Below, one piece after another: positions 1 to 10,998 of a stretch of DNA of 64,000 nucleotides; the first letter of the stretch is position 1; each line of letters starts with the position of its first letter. The notes under the pieces were generated by a model. That model was given only the letters and a program-made list of their open reading frames with translations. It ran no database searches and was not told where the DNA came from. Both the position numbers and the translations under genes were made by a program. Source of the stretch: Armillaria gallica (lineage: Eukaryota; Basidiomycota; Agaricomycetes; Agaricales; Physalacriaceae); contig JBANDB010000004.1 in assembly GCA_037576215.1 (NCBI GenBank), positions 3,410,001-3,474,000 of the forward strand, read 5' to 3'.

Positions 1-519
1 GTCCTCTGCCATCGCCAACAAAACATATCGATTCATGTTTATATCTTTATCTTTATTTATCCTTACCCTCGTTCTTCAACTGGTGGATTTACACCCTACA
101 ATTGCATGCTATCTTCGTTCTTCATAGAAGAAATTGAACATTGGTCCAGTCTCCTCATTCAAATCGAACTACGCAAAGTATCGGCGCAGGCCTGGAAGCA
201 ACACGTCAAGTCGGGGTTCGTCATCGATTTCATGCTCGTCTTTTCCGTAAATGTGCGTTCGATGATGCCTCGCCGTGAGGACCTTCACCAGCAACGTACG
301 GTGAAGAAAACTTTTTGCACATTCGGTGTACCAGCGTGTTGCTAACATCTCTTCAGACATATGGCCCTATGCTTCCTCTTCACCAGATTCTCGTCCGATG
401 GGCATTCTTTCTCCCACTAAGCACGAATCTTGACCGCGTCCTACCCTTATCATGCAGTATATCCGAGGTCTGGCATCACAATTCGGCGAAGACATTGACG
501 TTCGCAGGAACGCCCATCC
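1..519. other. No confident gene; possible upstream part of a kinase gene
   Basis: Short overlapping reading frames occur on both strands, but none shows a recognisable motif or a clean chain of introns. The stretch from about 450 to 519 is open in the frame that may lead into the kinase-like gene beginning near 520, so 5' exons of that gene could lie here. I cannot define them. Confidence 0.3.
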
Positions 520-1746
520 ATGGATGCTGGGTTTTTACAACAAAGATCAACTTTTTGGTGGTGCCAGACCGTCTCGTTTACGATGGGAAAAGGTTCCATC
601 CCACTTAAAAGCATGTTCGATATTCTTGACCTTACGACACAAGCACTATCAAGGATGAGTACCGACTCTCCCTCTCGCGTAATCGACTGGTTCAAAGGCT
701 TCGCCTCAGATTTTGATCTCGAGTTTGACTCTACTAATCAGGCTGACTTGCAGCGCTACTGTGACAAGCTGGCGCTCTACCAGCGCCAAGCTTCCTTCAA
801 CCTTGTGCACCCTGGTCAGGCTTTTGATGTGACCATTAAATCTCGCGAACCTCCCTCAGTCTCCATGTATCGCCCGCTACCGCTCTTTGCTTTGAAAGGA
901 GGCGAATTTTGCCATGTGATAATGACTGGCATCCAGAACGAACTAGATCGGCTATCTCAAGTGTGGGTAGCGGATGTGAGGAGGAAGGACGAGCTCGGGT
1001 TATCCTATGGATGTGTTCTACTCAAATTCTTCCAGGGATCCCTACGTGGGCTTCGCCTCTCAGTGAACATTACTGCCCGAGAGAACTAGCTGGAACCGAG
1101 AATATTGTGTACACCACGCTCGAAGACCTGCAAGGGTCGGCAATTCCGTACGACTATGGGAAGCATAAAGTATGCACCCTAGGTGCTCCACTTCAGTCTT
1201 CCAATGACGTGTCGCTGATCATTTGGCGAACAGTTCATAATGCCGAATGGAGAGTCTACGTATGTAATTCTCCTGGAATACATTGAAGGATACACGCTTG
1301 CTCAGTTGAAAGACAAGTATCCAAGCCACGCGTCTCCACAATACCACTCCTTTCCCAAAGAATCATACACCGAATGGCTTGAGTTAGCCAAGGAACTCGT
1401 GAGTCTCTTCCTTTACTTCCCACGTTTTGACTTTTCTGATCCAGAATAGTACATTCCAGGCATGTCCACTATTACCGATCGTGGGGTAGTCCACCGTGAT
1501 CTCAAAGCACAGAATATCATGATCACGTTTACTTCCCCCCGGCAGGTCGTGTATATTGATTTTGCATTTTCCACGCTTAGGGTTCCCCAGTACCGAATAG
1601 ATGTTCATAAAAACCGCTATCGATCTGTCGCTCTGCCCACGTCGCGGCTCCTTGATGAGCTTGAGCCTAGAATGAGTCTGAGTCAATCAAGACTCAGACT
1701 CGGCTTATTAAGACTCGGCTCACCGGCTCAAGCGACTCTAAGCTAG
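520..1746 (+). CDS. Protein-kinase-like gene with truncated or replaced C-terminus
   Basis: A protein-kinase-fold gene of the divergent kind that is abundant in mushrooms. A long 5' exon carries an ExxVYxxLxDLQGxxIPxxYGxHK-like segment (about 1100-1169). It is followed by a GTATGC...CAG intron (1170-1233), an exon with the hinge-like VILLEYIEG (1234-1398), a GTGAGT...TAG intron (1399-1449) and an exon with the catalytic loop VVHRDLKAQN and the metal-site-like VYIDFAFS. The catalytic Asp and Asn of the HRDxxxxN loop are present, so activity is possible. Near 1030-1060 the reading frame appears to shift by one, and I could not place an intron there. From about 1640 the homology-like sequence stops and the frame runs into a hairpin repeat before a stop at 1744-1746, so the end looks truncated. 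The 5' start (520, or ATGs further in) is uncertain. Substrate unknown. Confidence 0.6.
1660..1732. repeat. Nested inverted repeat (hairpin) at the kinase gene 3' end
   Basis: An 11-bp perfect inverted repeat (GAGTCTGAGTC at 1674-1684 and its reverse complement at 1691-1701) has a 6-base loop. It sits inside an outer 8-bp pair (CTTGAGCC at 1660-1667 and GGCTCAAG at 1725-1732). It coincides with the loss of kinase-like coding sequence. Confidence 0.7.
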
Positions 1747-2394
1747 TCTCTCGTAGACAGACAACGATACAGACCTATCGATGGAAGGGAGGGACGGTCT
1801 GTATGTAGTCTGTTGCTTAATCGGGCCATCTGCCTTGCAACCCAGTTATTACTAATTTGATGGAAACCCGGCAGCGCGTAACTGATTTATTCACGGTCTT
1901 GGGACGCGTATGAAGACTACAGAGTGCTATTTATTTATGATATAAATACTCTTATCACATAAAATGAATTTATTATGAAGGGAAAGGTGGTACATGCATT
2001 ATTTTCGGTCCAGACGCACTGACCGGCTTGCAATCGGCACTTTAAACTTGCCGCCGGGATCCTCAAATCCGATTCCGTTTGGCGCAGTGCCGACTCACGG
2101 CAATCAAATTATGTCATGCTTTGTAATAACGCGGTTGCAAGTAAACCCCCCCGCGTTAAACAATAGACTAACTTTAAGCCGAGTCGCGGCATCACTACAT
2201 CAGAGGCGGTGTATTTTTCCGAGGCTGATCGCTCAATTTCTGAAATCCGGCGGTCATCTCCCTGGGGATGTATCTGTCAACGGCGATCTTCTGCACTGGA
2301 TTGCGTGAATACGTTCCTGCCTGGTCCTACAGTACATGTATGTAGCATGGAATCCAATTTGTCAGAGGCGGTACACTGAATCGACTAGTACCGC
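1747..2394. other. Intergenic, nothing recognised
   Basis: AT-rich in places (1930-1975). Short frames only, with no family motif and no clear repeat. It separates the 3' end of the kinase-like gene from the 3' end of the convergent DUF6533 gene. Confidence 0.6.
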
Positions 2395-3439
2395 TCAAGC
2401 GCAATTTATTTCCACCGTTGGCTGTATTCTTCCGTCGGATCCAGGCTTTATTCCTGGTGCATTTCCCACGTCGTTTCTAGATTCAGGACCGTCAGAAGTG
2501 ATATCAGACAGTTCGACGTCACCCGAGTACAGCTCTTCTGTAGGATAGCGTCGACGTGTCCGCTTCTGCGTGAGAATGAGTAGCATGATGCGGTTGCTCA
2601 GGATGGAATGAAAGACGATTTGATAATAAGCGAGGAAAACTGCGATGTCGTGGGCCCACATGGGGAGAAGGATATTTGCGAGAGTAATAAGGAGGAGGCA
2701 TGCATAGAAGAGCATCCCAGAGACATAAAGCTCTTTGATAAACGGATGGGATGAACGGCGGAGGTGCTGTACGCCTTTAAAGAGCGTGAGCGAAGCAATG
2801 ATCGTCTCTGAAACGAGCACGGGAATGTAGAGAAAGTTTGGCATATTCGAAGATTGACTCAGGCAGTTAGTATGCCGGTGATCATACAGTTCGATGACTG
2901 CGAATTAGACAGTATTGAGTTCTCGGCTATCACGGATGGCAAGCAACCCACATTTGCTCGTCTTGAGTTCTATAACAAGACTGACTGCGGTCGGTGTGAA
3001 ACAGAAGATCCCAATCCCGATAAAGCACCAAAACACTACTCTGTGTCTATCCCATATTGCATACGTGCGGATCATGAGGATCACTTGTGATGCGAAAATT
3101 CCAATGATTCCGACCGGGCCTGTAATGGTGTAAAGCAGGCGGCACTGGGCAGCACTGGAACTGTGCAGGAATTTGATGACGACCACCGCACTGATCAAGG
3201 GCAAGTAGCGATTCAATACGAACAGCGGGAGGAGTGGATGTAAGGGTCTAGGAAGCCACACATACTCAATTTCTGTGGGAAGAAGAACGAGTAGGTCATA
3301 GACGAGCACAGTCACGCTCGTGATGATAGAGTAGGAGGCAAAAGAATTCGAGCCGGATGTCTGTATAGAAGTTTAAGAACCTGACTGAATACAACAGATG
3401 AGGGAAATAGGACCAAGCACTACTCACCGTTAATGACAT
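2395..3439 (-). CDS. DUF6533-family seven-helix membrane protein
   Basis: Three exons on the minus strand: 3439-3428, 3360-2952 and 2897-2395. The introns have GTGAGT...CAG and GTGGGT...CTAATTCGCAG ends, and the model gives 307 aa. After a tiny first exon (MSLT) comes the DUF6533 signature: SVTVLVYDLLVLLPTEIEYVW, then a helix with LNRYLPLI, a TM segment with VILMIRTYAIW, and a Cys-containing loop before PNFLYIPVLVSE. Further hydrophobic segments follow, with FLAYYQIVFHSILSNRIMLL near the end and a hydrophilic C-terminal tail. This is the usual length and order for the family, which is expanded in mushrooms; its function is unknown, and receptor-like or plasma-membrane roles are only inferred. 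A different second donor would leave an in-frame stop at 2905; the chosen one keeps the conserved loop open. Confidence 0.85.
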
Positions 3440-6320
3440 CGTCAGATCGAAACAGTGATCGAAACAGTCGAGATGTAAATTCCGCTGGTAACCGCCGATG
3501 TTCAATACTGCTTTATTATGTGCGGATGAGAGAGAAGGAGTGCATGAAAGATAGAGCGAGAAGAACACAGTCTCATACTAGCCCTTTTAGCGCTCGCGGT
3601 CCTGAGGCTTTATAGACGACGGTCCGAACATGCTTAACCTCAATGCCGACATTTCTTCAGTACCGGGCGGTGTATTACGCCAAGATGAATAGAATCAGAA
3701 CGGTTCGGAAACAAGTGTATTTCGTGACTACAACTAAAGTCTTCGGCACTAGGAACGCCGGGGGCTTTTGGTTGTAGTCAAAACCAAAATTTCGGTCACC
3801 CTGAAGTAGTAATCGCCCTGGAATGCCCATTCCTGTATTTGTCGAACAGGTCCTGAACAGCGAGCTATAAACATTAATTCCCTCGGCTCACTTATATATA
3901 AGATGGAGATATGCGACATTACATGTATGCTGCGCCTTGTAGCGGTTACTGTTGTTCTGAATAAGATTAAAAAGCGATGAACCGAAACCGCGGTGGCGGA
4001 CGATTTAACATGCTCTCAGGTCAATCGACTGGGAGGACTTACAAGTTACAACTAAGACGGAGCAGAATCAGAGACAAGAAATGAATTCCAAGTACTGTCC
4101 GAGTAATTTCTCTGCCGTGTCTGCAGAATGTTCAGTATTGCCGAGATATTATCCTCGACCTCGGTCCTGATCATGAGACGATGGACCACATGCTTGGCAA
4201 ACGCACCTCGACTGCGTAGCATGGTAGTAGAACGCGCCAATGCGCAACTCGGAGATCGCTAGTCACACTGCTCCAAAATTGTAAAAGATCCCTTCGCCTT
4301 TGGACTTTGCCGAAGTGGGCGTGTGCGAGCACGGCAGGTACGACTCGGGGTTCGAAGAAGCCGTCGTAACCCTTCTCGTCTGCGGTACCGATATTCGTAG
4401 TCTCGATTCTCGACTTTATTGTCTCCTTTAATTAAAAGAGCAGCCTCTTAATCCCCTCATAAACGGAGTGTATCTTGAAGATTTTCGTTGGTGACATCGC
4501 CATTCAGAACGGCATTATCGAGGATCTATGCATACCATGTGTCAAGTACATTTCTCACAAGAAACGGATGTGCTCACAGTACTAATCCCTCCTTGTTTAT
4601 CAACCGTTTCGCGTTCACAAACTGCAAAGTACTCAGTCATGGGGGGTTTATCCACGTTGATGAAGAGTTGAAAAATTTACGAGGGTTCAGAGTGCAGGAC
4701 CGATGATCAGCAAGTGCAATATTTTCCGAGGCGACCTGGGCTGATTTAAGTCTTTGAACGCGAGATAATGACCACCCGATATTACCTTGGCATCGAGTTC
4801 GCGGAGTTCGAGAGAGATGGCCTTCCATCCTTAGGAAGTGCTCTTGACAGAGATATAGTCGAGTATCTACAAATAACTGTTATAAAGACAAGTCAACAGT
4901 GACGCAAGTACGATGCTCACCATGCAAGTGTCCCAATCTCAAGGTTTTTTTTCGGCCTCAAGAGAACAATTCAAAAGTTTGCTGAGCGCAGCGCTGAAGA
5001 ATATCTCTGTCCGTAGTCCACGGGCGTCGCTATTGTGGAGAGTAACATGAGAACGTCGTCTTATTTCTGGAAGGAATTTGCGGGTAGCTTTCAGAATCTG
5101 ATTTCTGATATTTGATATATATAAAACAGATAAAACAGGCAGGATTACGGGAGGGGGCTAGTGTGCGCGCTGGCGGGCATTCTACTGCGCATAGATGGCG
5201 ACAATAGATCATCTACTACACATAGCCTGCGAATTCAGCACACGAGGGCCGGGCAGAGCCGTGGAAAATGGAAAATTTTTGGTATTAAAGCGGGGACGTC
5301 GTCGACGGCGGCAAGAATCATTAGTGGCGTCAGGCGAGCATGCGGTGGGTAGCACCATGCTACTCTGTGTCGTATATAAACCAGACCCTGTATTGGTGGC
5401 CGTGGCATGGGCTAGGGATGAGGAAGGGGGCGAGGTAGGGATCGTTGGCGCCATAGAGCGTCACAGGGAACTAGCGAAGAGAAACGGCAGCCACCATCAG
5501 ATTGCCCGGCATCGAAAACGGGGGTACAGGTCCGACGATGGTCGTACGGTCAATAGAGGGCAAACGCCCAGATGGACGTTGTCGTCGCTGCTTTCGACGG
5601 ATGTCGGAGGCTCGATCTTGCTCCTGCCCTCCCGCTCGCACCGTTCGCCCTCCTGTATCTTCTCCAGGATGTTCTCCTTCCACCGCGCCCATGCCCTACC
5701 TTCCTTCATATGGCTGCAATGTTCTCGGACCCTCTCGTCGTTGTCGTCGTCGTCGTCGCCCTGTTCGTCTTCGTCCCCGTCCCCCGTCCCTGATGCTGAA
5801 TGCCCGTTCTCATGCCGTGCTTGCAGAAGGCACCCGAATTCGGATTCTCCGCTTAGTCCGTAGTCAGTTCTGTGTACGAATTTGAGTGTCGCATGCGGTG
5901 CTGCCTCGCGTGAGTGCTTACGCGCGAGATGAGGGTGAGATTATCGCTATCCGGGGCCGCCGGATGCGCCAAAAGGACCTAAATAAAATAGGCTAATAAG
6001 TACGGATATAAATGGAACATATTTCTAAAATTGCGCATCAATGTTTGGGATATTGGTGCACAACGCCAGTGCAGTACGAAGAATCAGATCGAGGATGGAT
6101 GGAGAATTGGCCCATGTTAGCGTATTTGGCTCTATTATTTGTGAAAGATAATTGTTGCCATAAAAGGAGCGTTTCGCCGTTATCCTGTCGCGTCCCATAG
6201 CGACGACGGAAGCACTGCAGAATTGACATTTCCTTCATCTTCATACTTAATTTCTGATTTCTGGGTCGACGTGCATTTGCTGGCGTGGGTCCTCACTCCA
6301 TCGTGTAGTGTACCGTGCAA
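3440..6320. other. Long intergenic stretch without a confident gene
   Basis: Only short frames on both strands. Around 5195-5880 the DNA becomes GC-rich and simple-sequence-like, which opens long Arg/Ser-rich frames in several registers at once. None has a motif, an intron pattern or a preferred strand, so I do not call a gene. Confidence 0.5.
5735..5790. repeat. (GTC)n-rich microsatellite
   Basis: Imperfect GTC/TCG trinucleotide run (5735-5760) continuing as GTCCCC-type repeats to about 5790. It explains the long low-complexity frames overlapping it. Confidence 0.85.
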
Positions 6321-7060
6321 ATGTAGCAGGGGCTAAAATCTTTCTCAAAATTTCCACCAACGAGCAGTCTTTCGAGGATCTCACCCATGAGGCTGACGCC
6401 TATTTGTGCAAGGCTCTCTGATACCCTATTTCCATGGGTACTACAAGAACGAAAAACCAGCAGCATACCTCAATTTTTGGGAACTTTCGAGGGAAGGGAA
6501 GAATGGTACGTAGACGTCGAGATATCCCATGTTTCGCTTGGTTTACGGCAACACAGGACGAACGTCCTTCATGTCCTCGTAGAACTTCATCGCCTGACGA
6601 GCCACTATCCTGCTAACTTTGCCGAACGGAATGTTGTCTGTCTCGACGGAAAATATATGAACTCATCAAGCACGAATGTCATCCTGGTTCCGTAGCTCGG
6701 ATGAGATGGCCCACAGACTTGGTATGCACCTACCTTTCGGTTGCTGCTCTAGATATGGGCCTGCTCCCCAATAGTATGTCCGCTCGAAGTTAACCCATCC
6801 TGGCTGACCATGTATGTTTCAGTCAAATATCCGCTAGTTACTATCGGTCGTATCTTGCCCTGAGCTACATGTACCCTCCCAAGCCTATCATCGACGCACT
6901 TCTACCTGATTAGTTTGACCCTAATCTACAGCTGTCTAGTGACAAGGTGGTGGGATGACTCGACAATGTACAGAAGGACTATAAAGCCGGCCTTGTTGAC
7001 TATCGAACAGAGGAAGGGAGGAACCAGATCAAATTGAGTACGTTCACGCTTAGCCCGGAC
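6320..7060 (+). pseudogene. Kinase-like relic, paralogous to the inverted copy at 39.74-40.27 kb
   Basis: Coding remnants of a fungal kinase-like protein: a SFEDLTHEADAY segment (about 6370), then ISHVSLGLRQHRTNVLHVL, a short HRLTSHYPANFAERNVV catalytic-loop-like segment (6590-6640) and, after a degraded stretch, NVQKDYKAGLVDYRTEE (about 6965-7015). At 6652-6656, straight after CLDGKY, about 17 bases that are present in the inverted copy (coding RLIDFH) are missing, which breaks the frame. Nucleotide identity with the minus-strand copy continues through the intron-like region at 6730-6900, so both derive from one gene. Probably not functional. Confidence 0.65.
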
Positions 7061-7591
7061 GATTTACTATTTTGAATAACATGACTTGTCCTCAATTGCG
7101 AGTTTTGCTGCGATAGCAAGTATAGAAGGCCCCAGCGAGGACTAGTCCGGCCCATGGTGTCGCTATACGACGGTGAATCTCGTTCTCATCAGACGACTTG
7201 TGTCAATTACCCTTTCCGCGAGCCTCCTCAAACGCTTCATGTTGTACCTGCAGGCGGTACCTTGTTCATGAATTTGATACGCTCATTTCATACATCCGAC
7301 CCTGCGTCCCTGTTACAGGTTGAGCTGTGCCGAGAAAGTGCCATATCTCTTTCGTTTGTTCTCTTCCTCAGGTTGTGGTCGCCAAAAGGAATACAAAGGT
7401 ACTTGCCTAATTTAAATGTCTCCCTCGTATTCGCGTAAACAGGATGCGGTGCTTGTTGTTGATCCACCGTTCCAAATTCGTCGCAACCGGTCCTAATCTG
7501 GTGAACAATGGTTGCCACCGTTGTGCTTTTCTCTATAAAAGAAATTCCAGGATGACAGCTCTTCAACCTCATCCTTCTCGGTTTGCCTCCT

Positions 7592-8917
7592 ATGGACGAG
7601 CAGAATCCTCTTCAACTCCCAACGGAACTTCTCCACCGAATTGTCGATGCCGTCGCAGAGCAGGACGATGCTGATCTTACCCTCGTCGCCATCACACAAG
7701 CATCTCGTGTGATGGGACCACGGGCCAACGAGCATCTTTTTGATTCAGTCGACATCAATATTGATTGGACGGATGCGGTGGCTATGTTGAACCAGAACTA
7801 CACCGCAAATCCCACGTTACTGGCGAAGTATCCCAAGACTTTGAACCTTTGGAGCGATGGAAACCGAACCGAGTTGCTTAATGAGCCCCTCCTCGGTACT
7901 ATCATTTCCCATATGCAGAATCTCCGCACTGTATCTGTGGTGGGATGCGATATAGGGGGACGCCCCTTTATCGACGCCTTTGCTGCCCCTACAAAGCACC
8001 AGATCACCAGTCTCGAGCTGAGGCGCGTTGACTTGACCTACCATGAATTCGCCACCTTTCTTAGCTCTCCTTGCCTGACTCATCTCAATCTTGGCGGGCT
8101 TGTCATTGCGGAATACGATAGCAACCGTACAATGGATGTTGAGGCCGGGATAGACTTTTCTTCCCCCAACTGCAGTCTTCCTCAGCCGCAGTCCGCTTTG
8201 AAGCGTCCACTACAGGACCTTCGTTTGGATCTGATCACGACATCCGATGCCGTGGTTATGGACTTGATCGCGACCTCCCATTATCCCATCATCGCTGAGG
8301 ACTCTTTGATCAACGTTAGCTTCAGCAGTGAATGGTGCATTGATGAACAGGTCTACCGGTTCCAGCGATTCATCGACTGCAAAGCTGTAAAATTCGCACA
8401 AACACTATGCCTTGGTGACCCCGACGTCCAATGTTTCACTGAAGAAAGTAAGCCGCTCTGTCCCTTTTACAAGGAGTCCACCGCGCTTAACTCTTTTTTC
8501 CCAGACAGCAGCGAATACACCCCATTGAAGTTCGACACGTTCAAGTTTGTCGAGTTGTTCGTCAGTCTTAGCAGGGACCGGACTCCCAAATTCGAATGCA
8601 AGTGGTGGGCCAAGTCGTTGCGCACTGTTCGCCCTAGCTCCCCACTCAAGGAGTTGCGGTTGCAAATTACCTTTCATCATCTCGACGTCAATGACCTCCC
8701 GGACGTGGAAACAAACGAGTGGGAGGATTTCGATGACGCCCTCTGCGGCAGAAACCTGGCGCTGGAGCATCTGTCTATCGATATTATGACCATGAAATGC
8801 TTGAGCGAACAGATTGAAGCAAGCGTGGGGAATTGGTTCTTGGCTTGTCTTCCAAGGGTCCGTGAGGAATATTTTGACAAGGGAACGGGGAAAACTGCTA
8901 CTCTAACTGTTTTCTAA
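7592..8917 (+). CDS. F-box protein with leucine-rich-like C-terminal region
   Basis: A single exon from the ATG at 7592 giving 441 aa. The N-terminus QLPTELLHRIVDAVAEQDD, followed by a serial-helix pattern ending in VMGPRANEHLFDSVDI, is a standard fungal F-box. The rest has regularly spaced Leu-rich segments (for example LTHLNLGGLV and LKELRLQITF), as in mushroom F-box proteins that use the C-terminal region to bind targets. Expected role: substrate adaptor for an SCF ubiquitin ligase through Skp1; the target is unknown. The gene has no introns and no internal stop. It lies alone, about 430 bases upstream of the next gene on the same strand. Confidence 0.85.
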   Translation: MDEQNPLQLPTELLHRIVDAVAEQDDADLTLVAITQASRVMGPRANEHLFDSVDINIDWTDAVAMLNQNYTANPTLLAKYPKTLNLWSDGNRTELLNEPLLGTIISHMQNLRTVSVVGCDIGGRPFIDAFAAPTKHQITSLELRRVDLTYHEFATFLSSPCLTHLNLGGLVIAEYDSNRTMDVEAGIDFSSPNCSLPQPQSALKRPLQDLRLDLITTSDAVVMDLIATSHYPIIAEDSLINVSFSSEWCIDEQVYRFQRFIDCKAVKFAQTLCLGDPDVQCFTEESKPLCPFYKESTALNSFFPDSSEYTPLKFDTFKFVELFVSLSRDRTPKFECKWWAKSLRTVRPSSPLKELRLQITFHHLDVNDLPDVETNEWEDFDDALCGRNLALEHLSIDIMTMKCLSEQIEASVGNWFLACLPRVREEYFDKGTGKTATLTVF

Positions 8918-9299
8918 TGACTACGAGCTGAGTACATGATATGGATGATGCTACGTATGGTGTTCATGGTTGAATACATATTTGCTACAGTAAAACAAGT
9001 TAGTCATTATGGTTAATTAACGAAACCGAGGTTTGAGTGACGAATAGCGGTGGCATAGTCTCACTTTCGTGCTCATAAGCACAGAAGATACTGTGAGAAC
9101 GAGAAGAGGAAGGGACTACGAGGTCGACAATTCTAGATATGGGAGGTTGTGGAAGGTACCGCATGACATGGCCTAACCTATCATAAATCTAAGCGGGGCT
9201 CGTTCAAGGAGACATGAATTTCGATTGAGTTCGGTTACCTTCCTGAACCACAGCCCCTCTGACTCGGACATGTTTTACTTTCAGACAGAACTCCTATAT

Positions 9300-9352
9300 T
9301 TCGAGTATAAACGCCTCTCTTTCTTTCTTTCTCAAACATCCGCGTCGAAACT
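9300..9352 (+). promoter_or_regulatory. Core promoter of the small TPR-like gene
   Basis: TATAAA at 9306-9311 is followed by a CT-rich (TTTC)n tract at 9316-9333. The start codon is at 9353. This TATA plus pyrimidine tract arrangement is common just upstream of fungal genes. Confidence 0.5.
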
Positions 9353-9809
9353 ATGTCTATTTTCTTTGGCAGCGTCTCCTCGTGTATCCCTCAGGACGAG
9401 GAGCCGATAGTCCAGAAGGTCCGCCGATACATCAGGGAAGGAGAATACTCCAAAGCAGAAGAGATTCTCCTCGACCAGAAGAAGAGATATCAGTCTCTAC
9501 CATCTCTTCCAGGAGAGATGGGTACCTATAGAGAGGTTCTGAGGGAATTTTACACAGTAGTATGCTACTGCTTCGGGGACCTCTACGGAGCTCAGAGACA
9601 ACGGGCCAAAGCGGTGCAATACTATCAGGAAGGTCTCGAACTTTTCAAGCAATGCGAGTTAGTCGAAGGATTTGATAACGGCTCGGAGGATTTGAAGGTG
9701 AGGTTCTACCATCTAAACGGAATTGGAGACTGATTTGCCTTAGAAAGAGGCAGCTGACGCGAGGAAGAACATGAAGGAGTGCTGCGATCGAGTTAGGAAG
9801 GAATCATAG
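9353..9809 (+). CDS. Small helical (TPR-like) protein
   Basis: Two exons, 9353-9697 and 9744-9809, joined by a GTGAGG...CCTTAG intron of 46 bases in phase 0; 136 aa. Helical pairs such as QKVRRYIREGEYSKAEEILL and GAQRQRAKAVQYYQEGLELF have the small/large residue spacing of tetratricopeptide repeats, probably two repeats plus a capping helix. It is likely a soluble protein-protein interaction module. The N-terminus MSIFFGSVSSCI has two cysteines but no signal peptide. I do not recognise a named family. The 3' end faces the intradiol dioxygenase gene, with only 67 bases between the stop codons. Confidence 0.75.
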
Positions 9810-9876
9810 TGATGTTTATAGCCTGAAAGTCAACGTGTTATGAAGTTGATCAATTCTAAATCTCGTTTTTACACAT

Positions 9877-10998
9877 TTAGAAAGAAGAAGCATTCCAACG
9901 AGTTGAGTCGACACCCATAGTGATGTGTCCAATGATACCGTTCGCGTAATCTTCTCCATCCATGGGGATAACAGCCAACTCGGGAGACCACCCATTGACA
10001 GTTTCGGAGGAGTAGATGGAGTCGACGGCGTTGGTGGTCCTCTCAATCTCTACGTGCGAGGTGTACGGTTCGAACGACATCAAATACTCCGTGATATCAT
10101 CCGCAATGAAGAATTGGCCCGTGTTGGCCGTAGTACCAGTCAGGATAGTTCCGTTGGGCTTAAGGACCCAGTTCTGGTGTACCTAGAAGGAAGAAGATTG
10201 TGTTGTTACACAGGATTCTACATTGGAACAAAGAAAATGGCATACTTGGGCATCTGGAGGAAATGGTGTTAGTTTGCATACATTGTAGTGGGGAAGGAAA
10301 GGGGGACGAACGTATATGCACGGTTCTGTCCACGTAAAATCCGGGGACAATCGTCTTCATCTCCATCACACCGTTGGCATCGGTGGGCCACATTCCTCGG
10401 AGGAAGGTAGTGTCATCGGTGTGAATGTCGAAATTCTCGTCGATGGTAACGTTGAGCGCCTGCACCAGCTGTTCAAATGGTGTATTGGGGTTACGTCCAG
10501 TGAAAGAGGAGTACGATCCAGTGGCGTTGCAGTGCCAAAGATCGACGAGCACGTTGCGCATAGGTTCGCAGGTGTTGATATCGATGACGCCAACATCCTA
10601 AGTGCAGGAGTAAAAGTAAGCAGTATGCATGAGATATCGGCTGTCGGACGTACCAATATTAAGGGAATACCCGCTTGGCCCTCGGTCATATCCTGACGCA
10701 AGGTCTGGGATTTAGTCCAGATGTACGGACCGGTAGTGATCTCCGGGGTGAGGATGCAGGTATCGTTTTGAATGGTAGGATAGAAGGGAGATTCAGTCGT
10801 GATTGTGACGGACGAGTATCGCTTGGTCAAAGCCGCGGCGCGTTTTTCGACGCGTCGTCGTTGCATCTCGCCGACATGGCGCGCGCACTTGGCCGAAGCG
10901 AGGTCGCGGCGAGCCAACTCCTCCTCGGAACGCTTCTGAGGCGCGTGAGCGGCAGCGAGCAAGGCAGAGGCGAGGACAGCGAGGGCAGTGACTTTCAT
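9877..10998 (-). CDS. Secreted intradiol (catechol-type) ring-cleavage dioxygenase
   Basis: Four exons on the minus strand: 10998-10654, 10597-10312, an 8-base exon 10253-10246, and 10182-9877; 314 aa. The N-terminus MKVTALAVLASALLAAAHA is a clear signal peptide, followed by a basic, Arg-rich prosegment. The catalytic domain carries VIDINTCEP, VDLWHCNATGSYS and TIVPGFYVDRTVHIH, supplying the two Tyr and two His ligands expected for the non-haem Fe(III) centre. The HIH ligand pair is completed only when the 8-base exon is spliced in (reading VHIHAQVHQNW). Family knowledge: fungal secreted members cleave catechol or hydroquinone-type lignin breakdown aromatics between the two hydroxyls. The intron before the 8-base exon has a GTTCGT donor and ends CTCCAG; the next is GTATGC...TTCTAG. 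All four metal-ligand positions are intact, so it is probably functional. Confidence 0.9.

Noticed and set aside
5195..5885. Overlapping frames of 127 and 222 codons rich in Arg, Ser and Val
   Set aside because: They arise from GC-rich simple repeats open in several registers on both strands; no motif, no introns, no preferred strand.
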